DNA from: Xestospongia muta
Taxonomy: Eukaryota; Porifera; Demospongiae; Haplosclerida; Petrosiidae
Assembly: GCA_963693285.1 (NCBI GenBank)
Contig: OY848920.1
Span: 2,431,135-2,495,134 of the forward strand
DNA: 64,000 nt
Reading direction: 5' to 3'
Below, piece after piece: positions 24,610-37,259 of the stretch. The notes under the pieces were generated by a model. That model saw nothing but the letters and a program-made list of their open reading frames with translations. It had not been told where the DNA came from and searched no databases. A program made the position numbers and the translations under genes. Numbering within the stretch: the first letter of the stretch is position 1; each line of letters begins with the position of its first letter.

Positions 24610-25960
24610 TAAATCATTAATTATTATATTATATTAATTATATTATCATTACACTACTAATTATATATATATATATTTATTTTACTTTTTTATAGCAATA
24701 ATTAATTATAATTATAATAAAATTAAATTAGAATAATTAAATATAATAATATAATTGAAAATAACACTACAAAGCTAGGTATACTTATAAATCTAAGATA
24801 AGACAAAGCTACATAATAAGTACTGGGCTGTGGTTGGGCTGTTAAATATAGTACTGTTGTTAGTGATTACTATATCTATAATAGTGAATGATGTGACTGA
24901 AGAAAAATTCCAATTACCTTTCAGTAGGATAAAGCATTATAAAAAAGGAATGAAGAAATGGCTCTTAATAAATTTTATATTTTAAGTTCCACTTGATTTA
25001 TTTTTTAACAAAATGGAATAACAACAACAACAACCATATAGACAACCTCTTTCTCTGAAGACTGTCTTGTATGGCTATAAGAACAAAGACAGAATCCACA
25101 GTTCCTCCAAGAGCACCACAATTGATTCAAACCCACTTATCAGGTATATAAAATCACCGGATTTTCGGTAATACTTCATTCATCAGACCCTCCCATTTAA
25201 TTTAAGGGAGTGGCCGACTAAGCGCTATGGAGACTGAATCACTTAAAAGAAAGCCATCTAGTCATATCAAATCAGATATCTCTAATGATGACAATTCAGC
25301 AACTAACAGTGGACTTGAAGCTTTCAAAAATGTGATGACAGCTAATATTGATCAGGACACGTGCACTTCCGGCAAGAACAATAAAGGAGTTATATTTTAT
25401 TTTATGGCTAGGACACAGTTTGATTATTCCTACTTTATCTAATCCACTGAGTATGGCATACAGTTCAAGCTTTTCAGATATTACCATCAAGATTATAAAA
25501 TCCTGTAACTTTTTTATGCATAACTTTTATACTTGTAGGAAACAATTTTTTCGCAAGTTGAGATACAGTCAGATTTTCAACTTCTTATCCTTGAAAACTA
25601 GTTTGCAACTCAACATTACTTGTCTTATATGATTTCTTCATATACATCTGGCGACATATTTCCTTTTCACTTCCTTGAGGTATTTTTCTTGATCTCTCTT
25701 ATGTCTTCCTTAACTATACCAAGCATATGAAATGATAAATTATTGTAATTTTTTTCTAAATTCTAAATTTCCTGAATTTCAATCTGAACTTCAACATAAC
25801 ATGAAACTCACAATTCACAGAAATCTTCCCGCTATATCATTAAATTTTTAAACATCTTTGATTGCATCTGATATTAGACCATGAAAATATGTCTTCATTA
25901 TTGTATCAATCTGTTACAGTCATTTAAATTTTATAAAGATGCAAAAATGTTTATAATTAA
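24610..25960. other. AT-rich intergenic DNA with one weak ORF
   Basis: Mostly low-complexity AT-rich sequence. An open frame at 25227-25442 begins METESLKRKPSSHIKSDIS and is followed by a possible donor near 25384; it might be a first exon, but nothing recognisable continues it. From about 25640 to 25960 the DNA matches the 3' flank of gene B (32200-32530), the duplicated tail of the minus-strand gene unit. Confidence 0.4.
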
Positions 25961-25964
25961 AAAG

Positions 25965-26192
25965 TTATTCAATATTAAATTCAAAATTAACACTCAGTTT
26001 TCTTTTTATATTAGCAGTCAATTCTTGAGCTATTTTATCAGCATTTTTTTTAAATGGACCACCTTGTCAAGATAAAATACATAAAAACAATTTACAAAGA
26101 TCCACTAATTCCTGACAATCACTACTAAACTCCATACCTGATATAAATTCGCTAATCACTTTTGGCAACAGCACATTCATGATCCATTTTGG
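25965..26192 (-). pseudogene. Decayed C-terminal helical domain exon of gene A
   Basis: Homologous to the last exon of gene B (32958-32537). It keeps CQELVDLCKLFLCIL, a QGGPFKK-like phrase and the ending NFEFNIE, but about half of the domain is deleted, the upstream join is out of frame, and an in-frame TGA sits just before the QGGP turn. Gene A as spliced therefore stops early, at 26152-26154 in a different frame. Confidence 0.75.
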
Positions 26193-29100
26193 CTATAGTA
26201 AATGGTCATACTATGATCATGTACCATTGTCTTGCTTACCTTTTACAATTTGTGGTGTATTATATAGATAAAAGGATATCTCAACATAAAATTTGTCATC
26301 CAATAAAACAGGAATTGAGTAATAGAAAAAGTCTTCTGTATCAAGTTGTTGTTTAGCATGTACAACTACTGTACATGATGAAAGCTCAGACTGTCCACTA
26401 CTTCCAAATTTGTCAATGTCCTTACGGTAAAGCTAATGAAAAAAGTATGTAAGTTACATATAATTATGATTCTTTGTGCAGTAATAGAGATGCTATAATC
26501 ATCAATCTCCTAGTATGTATGGACTTCTGACATTTGTGCATTTTATTCCTTACCCTTGTGGGATCAATTAGAGGATTGATTTTCCATCCATGTGGAGTTT
26601 TCTTGCTATGCTTTTTAAAGTCAAACTCAACATAGCTTTGTGATGAAAGTTTTAGGTCTAGTTTAAGAATTTCAAAGGCATTAGGATGCTCCTTTCTTAT
26701 ATACTGCATGAAATATATACATAATAAATAAGCTGGTGTACATAATAGTTATGCATTTACCTCTGAAAGGACCTCCAGATCTTTAACAACTGTAAACATA
26801 ACTTTCCATAACGAAATAGCTTCCTTCTCACGGTAAACTTTACAGAAATATACCATATTAACATGTGCATTTGATTTTTTAAAAACAGCTAAAATTAAAC
26901 CACAAAGTTGAATTAAGACAAAAAAACTTTTAATACCATTTTCAGGTGATGACAATGTATTGTGAGTCCTTGAGTATGGCTTAGGATAAAGTTCATCTTG
27001 TTCAGATTCTGGTTGTGTAAATAAAATATAGTATATGATAAATTTTTTGGGCTTGTATTACATTTCTTTAATTAATAGTTTTAAGCTGAGATATGTTTTA
27101 CTTAGCTATTGTTACAGTATTAATTCATTCCTCACCCTCTTGTGTCTTAGCAAGTTGATGTTTTTCTTTTTCCACTCCCTGCCCTCCTTGGTGTCGATTG
27201 CTCTGAAATTATTCTCCTACTTCATTGCCTTTATTGTTGTCTCTTTTACTCACATTTTGAATTCCACTTTCTTCATGTCCTTTTCTACCTCCTTCTTCTT
27301 GTCCTGCAAAAGCTCCTTCTTCCTCCAAATCTTCTTCTACATTTTTTCCTTGTCCCAATCCTCCATTTTGTCCTTCTCCATTCTCTCCTAGTTCCTCACC
27401 TCCATTTTGAACTTTTCCATTCTCTTCCTGTCCCTTTCCATTTCCACCCAATAAAACACCAATTAAAGAAAACTGAGTGCATGAAATGGAGCCAAATTGA
27501 CTTTTTGGAGTAAAATGACCTCCTAGAAGAAGTTCAAACTGATAAGGAAGTCCCTCATTATTGAGTGTTGCTCTCACAAACTGAAGAGAATTACATTGTT
27601 CTGGTGTCTCAAGTGCTACACAATGTTGTATATTGACAGTGAGTGGTTTTAGTAGTGATTTGGAAATGGTAATGGCATAAATAGCACTAACAAGCTCACT
27701 GCCTTTAGGGAATTCAAAATCACCTCCAGCAAGAGCTGTGATAGCCACTTTACAAGTCTCTGATGAAGATACTATTTCCTCTGGTGCCGCCAATGTCAAA
27801 CCATATCTCTCCCAGGTAAACATTTGAGGCTGACTACTCCCTTGGAGTAGACAAATAGTGTTTCCAGCTCGAATGACACTTCTGAGGTTATCTACAAAAA
27901 ATTACACACAGACCATCACACAAAAGCCGTACCTTCATTTTTGTACAGATACGTTGACAGGTCTTCTGTGTTTTTCTGTCTTATTTCTATAGAAATATTG
28001 CATATATCATTAAATAATGATAGAAGACCAATTTTCAAATAAAAACTAATTAATATATTTAAAAGCGAATAACATGTTTTACCTTCTAACTTTTGCTTTA
28101 ACATGTCTATTTCTTTATCTTTATCACTTAGTTGTAAAGTAAATGTCCTCTGTACTCTCTCTATTTCTGACATTAACTCCTTCTCAATTTCTAAATATAT
28201 TACTTAATTTAAACCAGTACATGTAAACCTTTATTAATGACTTACCTTTTTTTCTCTTTAGGAGATCTGTTAACTGCTCTATCTGCACAACCATTGCTCT
28301 GTTTTCTTTAGAATTTTTGTCAAACAACTGTAAAATTTAATAGTCTCTGACATTAGTATTTGTCCACTTACACTTGGTTTGTGATCATCTGCATGTATAA
28401 TACTGTAATAAGGACTATCGTCTTCTGTATATCTTCTTGTTCTACATGTAGCGTCTACCAACTGTGAAATTTATTAGATTTTGACGTAATTTATTTTACA
28501 CTTACACTTTCTTTATCATCAACTATAATACTGTAATAATGATTTTCTATTTTAGCTGTTCCATATGTTGACGTCAAGTATGTAGAAGTAGTTGAAGTAG
28601 GATTAGAGGAGCATGGATGGTCAGTAGTACAAGAGTCATCAACTCTCTCATAATCAGCACTAACTTCATAAATAATGTTATCTAAATGGTCTAGTGTGAA
28701 ACATAAGAGTATAAATATTTATGGTCATTAGTGAAAGTCACATACCACTAGTTGGTGATACAGCAGTTGAAGACTTAGAGGAAAATATGGATGAGACATT
28801 AGGTATATTTGAGCCATTAACTTGTGTAGCAGAAGATGTTGAGGAGAGAGAGGATTTGTTTCTTATAGGTGAGGTAAGAGAACTTCTGAAAAGGTCCAAG
28901 TCATACACCAATTCATTCCTATTGAAAAGAGAATTATTGTTAATATATTATTGTACTTGTGTTATTAATAACATTAAAAGTTGTTGACAAAATTGTTGAC
29001 AAAATTGTTGACACATGCTATAAATATATCCATTCATGTTATTAAGAAAAATTGATACATCAGTCTATACAAAAACATGAAAGGTTTATGAATAGAATAT

Positions 29101-31316
29101 ATATAACAAGATTAAAAATGTACATTTCTAATATGAAACACTTGCTGACTAGCAAACTTATAGAACAATCTGTATCACTATATAAATTAATAGAACCAGT
29201 ATATGATTATACTAATGTATTGTTAGATGAACTATTAAACAGTCTTCTAATAGTACTTTACAAATGAAAACAATACTTTCAGTTTGTATTAAATAATTTG
29301 GTACACCAATGCAGCCTATATTAAATAATTTGGTACACCAATGCAGCCTATATAACCATATGTTGATTGAAACAAATAATCAATTTTCAGTAATTAAACA
29401 AATATTTGTAAATATCCTTCCTCCTCCCTTACACATATCTTATCATGATGCTAAATTATAAAAGATGATACTACGACTATTACATATACTTAATTATAGG
29501 GGTACAACCAAAGTGTATATTTCAAAGATCAGATATGTAAGATCTTGTATACCTAATCATTTAATATCAATACTATTAACCTACAAAATTTTTGGCAATC
29601 TATATCCTATACGTACATCACTGTAAATATATATTACTTGGTTGATTTAACCAATATAAATTGTACAGGTTACATGTTAGTGACTAGTTGCCACGTGGGT
29701 GCTTGTTGCCTCGCAAGATGGGGGTTGGCAACGGTTGCCATGAAGCGATGATGTAAAGCATATAATTGCATGCTCTAAATTGTACAGGTTGCATGTAGCA
29801 ACGTTATTATGATAAAAAAGTAAACAAAACACTGTTTTGATTACTAATGTATCATTGTATATATAGCTAGATTAATAATAATATATTAGCAATGAAAACA
29901 ATGTTATGTTTAGTTTCTTACATACTAAGTCCACCTGTATAATTATATCAACTATATTTCTTCAGTTTTTTTTATAAATGTTTATAAATATTTGTTAATT
30001 TGCCAAATTTTAGCCTTCTAAGCAAAATTGTGCTAGTAATTTATAAATTAAACCCACTATAGAGTGAGTATATTGCACACAGAAATATGTCATTAAGACA
30101 ATGCAGATGTAATAAAGGACGTTTATACCAGTGTGTGCACAAGTACAACAAATCTATTTTAAAATTAGTGTTTTACAATAACATGAGAGATATGTAGCAC
30201 TTACTCTAAATCAGGATGTCCATTAAACGCTTCCTTCAGCTCTCCTATTTGTTGCTGATCTAGTTTTCTTCCTTTACAATGTGCTGCTTGAACTTCATTG
30301 ACTTTTATCTCTATCAGATGATGACTAAATATATCACGTGCCTTTTCTATACCAAGAACCTTCACAGCCTGGGTAATGGCTTCATTTCTTTGTAAAGTAG
30401 GCCAAATGTCACTCCATTCTGTGGAAAACTGTTGAACATTTTCTTTTACCACATGTTTGAAAGTGTTTGTAGCACGATCAATCATAACTTCTGAATAAGT
30501 AGGTAAAAGACATATAGGAGAGCTCTTAATAAAACTCTTTTTTTTGTTTAAGCTAACAACTTGGAAAAAACAATCATTGATATTAACATCTTCATTTGCT
30601 GATGTCTGTACGAATGGAAATGTTTTTTTGGGAATAATTGTGGCTGCAAAGTTGGCTCCTAGTTGTATTCGACCATCATCAGCTTCGTCACATTTAGTAC
30701 AGGCAAGTATTACTATAATTTTAGCTTTGACAAGTTCTTGAAGGAGTTTAGAGAGGAAATCAACTTGAAGCCTAATGTCTTCTCCTCGTAACGTAGGATC
30801 AAACAAACATATAAAGCCGGTTACTCCTTTCCCTTCACTGAACTCATTATTGGGAAATAACTGGGTTGTTTGGGAAGACACCAACTCTTTATATTTTGAT
30901 GAAGTAGGTATGGTATATTCCTCTTCATTGTGTACTTTATATGCTGCTTTACCTCTGGAGATAAAGTGTGTAGAACAAGCTCTTGTAATATAATCTTCTT
31001 CAGCAGGGAAAGATGCATTCTCATAGTTTGCATTGTAAAACTCGGTTTGTTCTACAATATGAAATCTAGCTGTATCACCATCTGGTAATTTCTTTGTGAT
31101 AGCTCCCCAGTACAAGAAGTGATCTTTATTATAGACTGAATTACGTCGCCATTCCTTTTCACTGAGGAAAGAGTTGTGATGCATAGAATATGTGTCAGAC
31201 GAAACGAAACGATTGCAGAAACAGCTTTTGCCAACACCTTTTCTTTCTTTAATATTTCCTGTTAATTGACTTCGAGGACAACCGACCACAACTATTTGAT
31301 ACGCTTTGACTGCCAT
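26152..31316 (-). CDS. Gene A: p190-type GTPase, FF, tyrosine-motif, ZU5, UPA-like scaffold (C-terminus lost)
   Basis: Thirteen exons read in one frame of 1009 codons: 31316-30205, 28918-28746, 28690-28506, 28461-28372, 28327-28246, 28190-28083, 27986-27933, 27891-27250, 27008-26937, 26888-26761, 26703-26554, 26432-26240, 26192-26152. Residues 1-265 match the N-terminal GTPase of p190RhoGAP: GVGKSCFCNRFVSS, NKDHFLYWG, FHIVEQTEFY in place of the G3 DxxG, ACTKCDEA, QTSA. An FF-like domain follows (~290-345, FSTEWSDIWPTL). Exons 3 and 4 carry HYYSII and PYYSII. Exons 5-7 are coiled coil. Exon 8 is ZU5 (WERYGLTLAAPEEI, HCVALETPEQC, GGHFTPKSQFGSIS) with a Gly/Glu-rich tail. Exons 10-12 are a UPA-like region. 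The exon 8 donor is chosen only because it keeps frame. Likely a cytosolic scaffold; role unknown. Confidence 0.8.
28919..30204. other. Long first intron of gene A, with short tandem repeats
   Basis: This 1.3-kb intron separates the GTPase/FF exon from the Ser-rich exon. It contains a 13-base tandem (TTGTTGACAAAA-like, about 28979-29012) and a 32-base unit repeated twice (ATTAAATAATTTGGTACACC and on, about 29289-29352). The plus-strand frames at 28721-28987 and 29052-29267 are not supported; the first overlaps exon 2 of gene A. Confidence 0.6.
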
Positions 31317-31560
31317 TTAAGACAGTATAGTATAAAGATGTACCAGTTACTAGCAAGAAATCGGTTACGTGTTTATTGTGGTTGCAATGTGAGTTTTAAA
31401 AAATAATAGACTTGGTATTCCCAACTTACATAAAATCTAGTCTTATATATGAAGCTAGCCCCTTCTGCTTAGAGAGGAATTATCTGGAAGTTCACGTATA
31501 TGGAGCACGTTTTACAATGGACCAATTGTCTAACAGAACGACTGGATTGGAATAACTTTC
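31317..31560 (-). promoter_or_regulatory. Shared 5' flank of gene A
   Basis: The bases before the gene A start match those before gene B (37020-37260), and less closely those before C (44878-45070) and D. Shared blocks include TATAGTATAAAGATGTAC next to the ATG and a CAACTTACA..CTAGT block. This is probably 5' UTR and promoter copied with the gene. Confidence 0.5.
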
Positions 31561-32536
31561 AAAAATATAGCTTATGTAAAATATAAAGCTCTGGTAAAAT
31601 AGGCGGGGCTATACACTGTAAAAATTTGATTGGTTGATTTAACTAATACGTGGTTATACTGCTTGCATATTTAAAATTAAACAAAATACTATTTTGATTA
31701 TTAATATACTATGAAATTAATGGTTATATAGCTAAATAAACAGTAGTACATTGGTAATGAAAACAGTGTTTTGCTTACTTTTTTGACAAAAATAAGTTTG
31801 CATTTCCAACCTATATAACCAACTAATTGTTAAATCAACAATCAATTTTTACAATGTAGTAGTTCTTTGCATTCAAGCGAATTTAACCAAGTAATCTTTG
31901 AATTTATTGCTCAATTATTGAAGCCATGAACAAGATATGAATATTATTTCTATAAAGCATCTGTATTTACCAATTGTCATGTACAAACAAATTCAAGTAC
32001 AGCATCACATAATTGACTAAAATATATATTGACATAATGTTCAAACTGTATAATTATTAGTTTTTCTTGACATTAAATCCACACCCTTCTAGCTTAAGAT
32101 GTACTATTCATTAATGGTTCCACAGCACTTTCTTTTTTTTCTTTTGCTCCATTTTGCATGTCCATTATGATTTCCTTATATTTATCTGCTAAAATATTAT
32201 CCTTTTCACTTCCTTGAAGTCTTTTCTCTATTTTTTTTTTGTTTTAATAACTATATTATATAATAAAATGTCTAATTTTCATAGTTAAAAGATATGAATT
32301 TCTTTTCTTGCTGCTGTTGTTGACCTTTAGTCATGCCTAAATTTCCATCTTAATTGATGCTTCACCATAACATAAAATCTCAAGTCACTAATATTTTATT
32401 ATTAAATTTTATTGCATCTTTAATTACATAATAATATTTGGTCATGAGAATATGTCTTTGTTTCAGTAACAATTAGTTGTATTGTTAAAGACAATTGTTT
32501 TTTATAAAAAATATAAAAACATTTACAATTAAAAGA
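31561..32536. other. Intergenic between A and B
   Basis: AT-rich DNA. The part from about 32170 is the 3' flank of gene B and matches 25640-25960 downstream of gene A. No gene is seen. Confidence 0.5.
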
Positions 32537-35500
32537 TTATTCAATATTAAATTCCAAATTCACACATAACTCTTTTTCTATATTGGTAGTCCATTCTTGA
32601 GCTAATTTATCAGCAGCTCTTTTAAATGGACCACCTTGTTGAGCTAAAATGTATAAAAATAATTTACAATATTCCACCAATTCCTGACATTCACTAATAA
32701 AGTCCATGCCTAATGTAAATTCACTCATAACTTTTGCTACATTTGGTTCATTTTTGGTGTTTTGTGACACTAAATCATTAGAAAACATATCCGTAGCAAT
32801 TTCATGTAAACGCTCATTCAACAAAGTTTCTAATTTCGAGTAGTAGTTTTTAAGGACATCCTGTATCACTTTCTTAACTTTATCAACTTCTTCAACTCTA
32901 TCACTATTTATCATTTGATCGACTTTGAAAATAGCAACACCTTTGTGACACCCTTTGGCTATTATAGTAAATGGATAACACTATACATAATGTGTTGTTA
33001 TTATTTCACTTACTTTTTGCAATTTGTTGTGTATTATATAGATAAAAGGATGTCTCAACATAAGGTATGTCATCCAATAAAACAGGAACTGAGTAGCAAA
33101 AGAACCTTTCTGTATTAGATTGTTGTTTATCTCGTACAACTACTGGACATGATGAAGGCTCAGACAATTTACTCTTTCCAAATTTGTCAATGAACTCACG
33201 GTAAAGCTAATAAAACAATATATGTAAGCTAGATGTAATCATAGTTCTGTTCAGAAACAGAGTTTCTATAATCATGTATTGCCTTGTGTTCAGACATTTG
33301 TATCTTTTAACCATTGTAGTATATTCCTTACCCTAGTTGTATCAATTAGAGGATTGATTTCCCATCCACAAGGGGTTTTCTTGCTATGCTTTTTAAAGTC
33401 AAACTCAACATAGCTTTGTGAAGAGAGTTTTAGGTCCAGTCTAAGAATTTCAAAGGCATTAGGTTTCTCCTTTCTTATATACTGTATGAAATAACACATA
33501 TAATAAACTAATTAGTGTACATAATAATCATGTATGTACCTCTGAAAGGACATCCAGATCTTTAACAACTGTAAACATAAGTTTCCATGATGAAATAGCT
33601 TCCTTTTCACGATAAACTTTACAGAAGTATAGCATATCAACTTGTGCATTTGATCTTTTATAAACATCTAAAATTATCCATGAAAAATTAAGACAAAAAA
33701 ATTTAAATACCTCTTTCGTCATGTCTTTCTCCATCCCCAGTATTTCCTCCTCCTACTTCTTGTCCTCCTCCTCCATTTTCTCCTTCTTCATTCTCTGCTT
33801 GTCCCCCTCCTCCATTTTGTCCTTCACCATTCTCTTCCTGTTCTTTTCCATTTCCACCCAATAAAACAGCAATTAAAGAAAACTGAGTGCATGAAATGGA
33901 GCCATATTGACTTTTTGGAGTAAAACAACCTCCTGGAAGAAGTTCAAACTGATAAGGAAGTCCCCCATTATTGAGTGTTGCTCTCACAAACTGAAGAGAG
34001 TTACATTGTTCTGGTGTCTCCAGTGCTACACAATGTTGTATATTGATAGTGAGTGGTTTTAGTAGTGATTTGGAAATGGAAATTGCATAAACAGCACTGA
34101 CAAGCTCACTGCCTTTAGGAAATTCAAAATTACCTCCAGCAAGAGCTGTGATAACCACTTTACAAGTCTCTGATGAATGTAATATTTCTGCTGGTGTACA
34201 CAATGACAAGCCATATCTCTCCCAGGTGAAAAAGTGAGGCTGACTACTCTCTTCAAGGATAAAAAATGTATCTCCAGCTTCAATGACACCTCTGAGGTTA
34301 TCTACAATGAAAATTATTGAGGTATAACTTTACATGCACTATCATAAATGTTTACCTTCTTTTTTATACATGTATGTTGACAGGTCTTCTGTCTTTCTCT
34401 GTCTTATTTCTATAAAATATTAGGATTATAGTTAAAATTGAAGGCCAATTCAACTAAAAGACTAATTAATACACTTAAAGTGGTGATTACTAACTTATTT
34501 ACCTTCTAACTTCTGCTTTAACTTGTCTATCTCTTTGTCTTTATCACTTAGTTGTAAAGTAAATGTCTTCTGTGCTCTCTCAATTTCTGACATTAACTCC
34601 TTCTCAATTTCTATATATATTACTTAATATAAACCATTATATGTAAATGTTTATTAATGACTTACCTTCTTTTCTCTTGAGGAGATCTGTTAACTGTTCT
34701 ATCTGCACATCCATTGCTCTCTTTTCTTTAGAATTTGCATTTAACAACTGTGAAATTTATTAGTCTCTGATATTAGTGTTTTCATACTTACATTTTCAGC
34801 ACGTATAACACTATAATAAGAATTTTCTTCTTCAGTGTATGTTCCTGTTCTACATGTTGCTGCATCTAACGACTATGAAATTTATTAGTCTCTGAATAAG
34901 TAGTTCTTTTCACTTACACTTGATTCATGATCATCATTATGTATAATACTGTAATATGGATTTTCTTCATCAGAATATGTTCCTGTTGTACTTGTTTCAT
35001 CTACCCACTTAGAAATTTATAAGACTATGTCATAATGTTTTTACACTTACACTTGCTTTTTCATCAACTAAAACATGGTAATAAGGATTTTCACTTTCGG
35101 TGCACTTTGTTGTTCTATATGATGTCAAGTATGGAGAAATAGTTGAAGAAGGACTGGAGGAGAAGGGGTTGTCAGTAGTGCAACTATGCTTTTCCTGAAG
35201 AGTATTGTAAACAACTAATGTTTGATTATCTTTATCCAATGAGTCGTCTCTTTTGTGATAGTCAACATTTACTTCAAAATCAGTGTTATCTAAATGATCT
35301 GATATAAAAACATTAAAGAATATAAAGATTTGAGTTCATTGGTGAAATTCGCATACCATTGGTTGGTGATGGAGTGGATAAAGACTTAGATGATGTATTA
35401 GGTGTATTCGAGCCATTAAATTGTGTAGGTGATATTAGGGAATCAGATAGAGAAGATCTGCTTCTCATAGATGAGGTAAGAGGACTTGTAAAGAAGTTGA

Positions 35501-37019
35501 AGTCATGCACAAAATCGTTCCTATTACAAAAAAAATAGAATAATATATATATAAATTGGCACTTATGTTATATATATATATTACATCAAAGGTTGTTGAG
35601 AAATTACATAAAACCATTGACCTTTGGATATATAAATCTTCATACATGTTATTAAGAAACATCCTTAAATGCCAAATATTAAACTGCCAAACACCATATT
35701 GGAAGCAATTTATAAATTTTAACCAAATTAAGACCACTACACAGTATATTGCAGCAAAAAATATGTTTGTTAAGAAAACTCAGATGTCATACAAAGGATG
35801 TTTACTTAATACTTTCCCACACAAGTACAACTTAACACAACTATATTTGCTCATACAGTTTATTTAGTTAGAGTTTTACAATAACATGATAAATATGCAG
35901 CACCAACCCTAAATCAGGATGTCCATTAAATGCTTCCTTCAGCTCCACTATTTGTTGCTGATCTATTTTTCGAGTTTTAGGATGTCCTGCTTGAACTTCA
36001 TTGACTTTGATCTCTATCAGACGTTCACTAAATATACCATGTGCCTTTTCTAAGCCAAGAATTTCTACAGCTTGAGTAATTGCTTCATTTCTTTGTAAAG
36101 TAGGCCAAATGTCACTCCATTCTGTGGAAAACTGTTGAACATTTTCTTTTACCACATGTTTCAAAGTGTTTGTAGCACGATCCACTATAACTTCTGAACA
36201 AGTAGGTAACAGACATGTAGGAGAGATCTTGACAAAACTCTTTTTTTTGTTTAAGCTAACAACATGGAAAAAACAATCATTGATATTGACATCTTCTTTT
36301 GCTGATGTCTGTACGAATGGAAGTGATTTTTTTGGAATAATTGTGGCTGCAAAGTTGGCTCCTAGTTGTATTCGACCATCCTCAGCTTCGTCACATTTAG
36401 TACAGGCAAGTATTACTATATTTTTAGCTTTGACAAGTTCTTGAAGGAGTTTAGAGAGGAAATCAACTTGAAGCCTAATGTCTTCTCCTCGTAACGTAGG
36501 ATCAAACAAACATATAAAGCCGGTTACTCCTTTCCCTTCACTGAACTCATTATTGGGAAATAACTGGGTTGCTTGGGAAGACACCAACTCTTTATATTTT
36601 GGTGAAGTAGGTATGGCATATTCCTCTTCATTGTGTACTTTATATGCTGCTTTACCTCTGGAGATAAAGTGTGTAGAACAAGCTCTTGAAATATAATCTT
36701 CTTCAGCAGGGAAACATGCATTATCATAGTTTGCATTATAAAACTCGGTTTGTTCTACAATATGAAATCTAGCTGTATCACCATCTGGTAATTTCTTTGT
36801 GATAGCTCCCCAGTACAGGAAGTGATCTTCATTATAGACTGAATTACGTCTCCATTCCTTTTCACTGAGGAAAGAATTGTGATGCATAGAATATGTGTCA
36901 GACGAAACGAAACGATTGCAGAAACAGCTTTTGCCAACACCTTTTCTTTCTTTAATATTTCCTGTTAATTGACTTCGAGGACAACCGACCACAACTATTT
37001 GATGCGCTTTGACTGCCAT
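32537..37019 (-). CDS. Gene B: full-length GTPase-FF-tyrosine-ZU5-UPA-helical scaffold
   Basis: Thirteen exons join in a single frame of 1140 codons: 37019-35908, 35520-35357, 35298-35051, 35007-34918, 34872-34792, 34747-34666, 34610-34503, 34409-34356, 34301-33711, 33667-33540, 33481-33332, 33206-33014, 32958-32537. Residues 1-265 are a p190RhoGAP-type GTPase (P-loop GVGKSCFCNRF, NEDHFLYWG, VEQTEF in place of DxxG, TKCDEA, QTSA). An FF domain follows (~290-345). A Ser-rich stretch follows, then exons 3-5, each with a tyrosine motif (PYYHVL, PYYSII, SYYSVI). Exons 6-8 form a coiled coil. Exon 9 is ZU5 (~646-785, FPKGSELVSAVYAISISK, IQHCVALETPEQC) with an acidic Gly tail. Exons 10-12 are UPA-like (KLMFTVVKDLDVLSE, SSCPVVV). 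The last exon is helical with a QGGP turn. I know no described protein with this order. Confidence 0.85.
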
Positions 37020-37259
37020 TTAAGACGTATAGTATAAAGATGTACAACTTATACTAGTAAGAAATTGGTCTCGTATATTGTTGTTGCAAGTGATATATAA
37101 AAAATAACAGACTCTATGTTCTCAACTTACATACTAGTCTTACGAAGCTAGCTCCTTTAGTTTAAAGAAAAGTTATCTAGAAGTGTACACATATATAGAA
37201 CTGCTGACACAGGACCAAGGACCAATGGACTGAACCGAACGACTGAACTGAACGAATTG

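Noticed and set aside
28721..28987. 88-codon plus-strand frame
   Set aside because: Antisense to exon 2 of gene A, whose minus-strand reading is conserved in gene B.
28978..29352. Possible CRISPR-like array from short direct repeats
   Set aside because: Repeats are contiguous tandem copies without spacers, in a eukaryotic intron.
30544..30993. Plus-strand frames inside the GTPase exon of gene A (and 36166-36696 in B)
   Set aside because: Antisense shadows of a conserved GTPase domain; they recur in B only because the sense strand is conserved.
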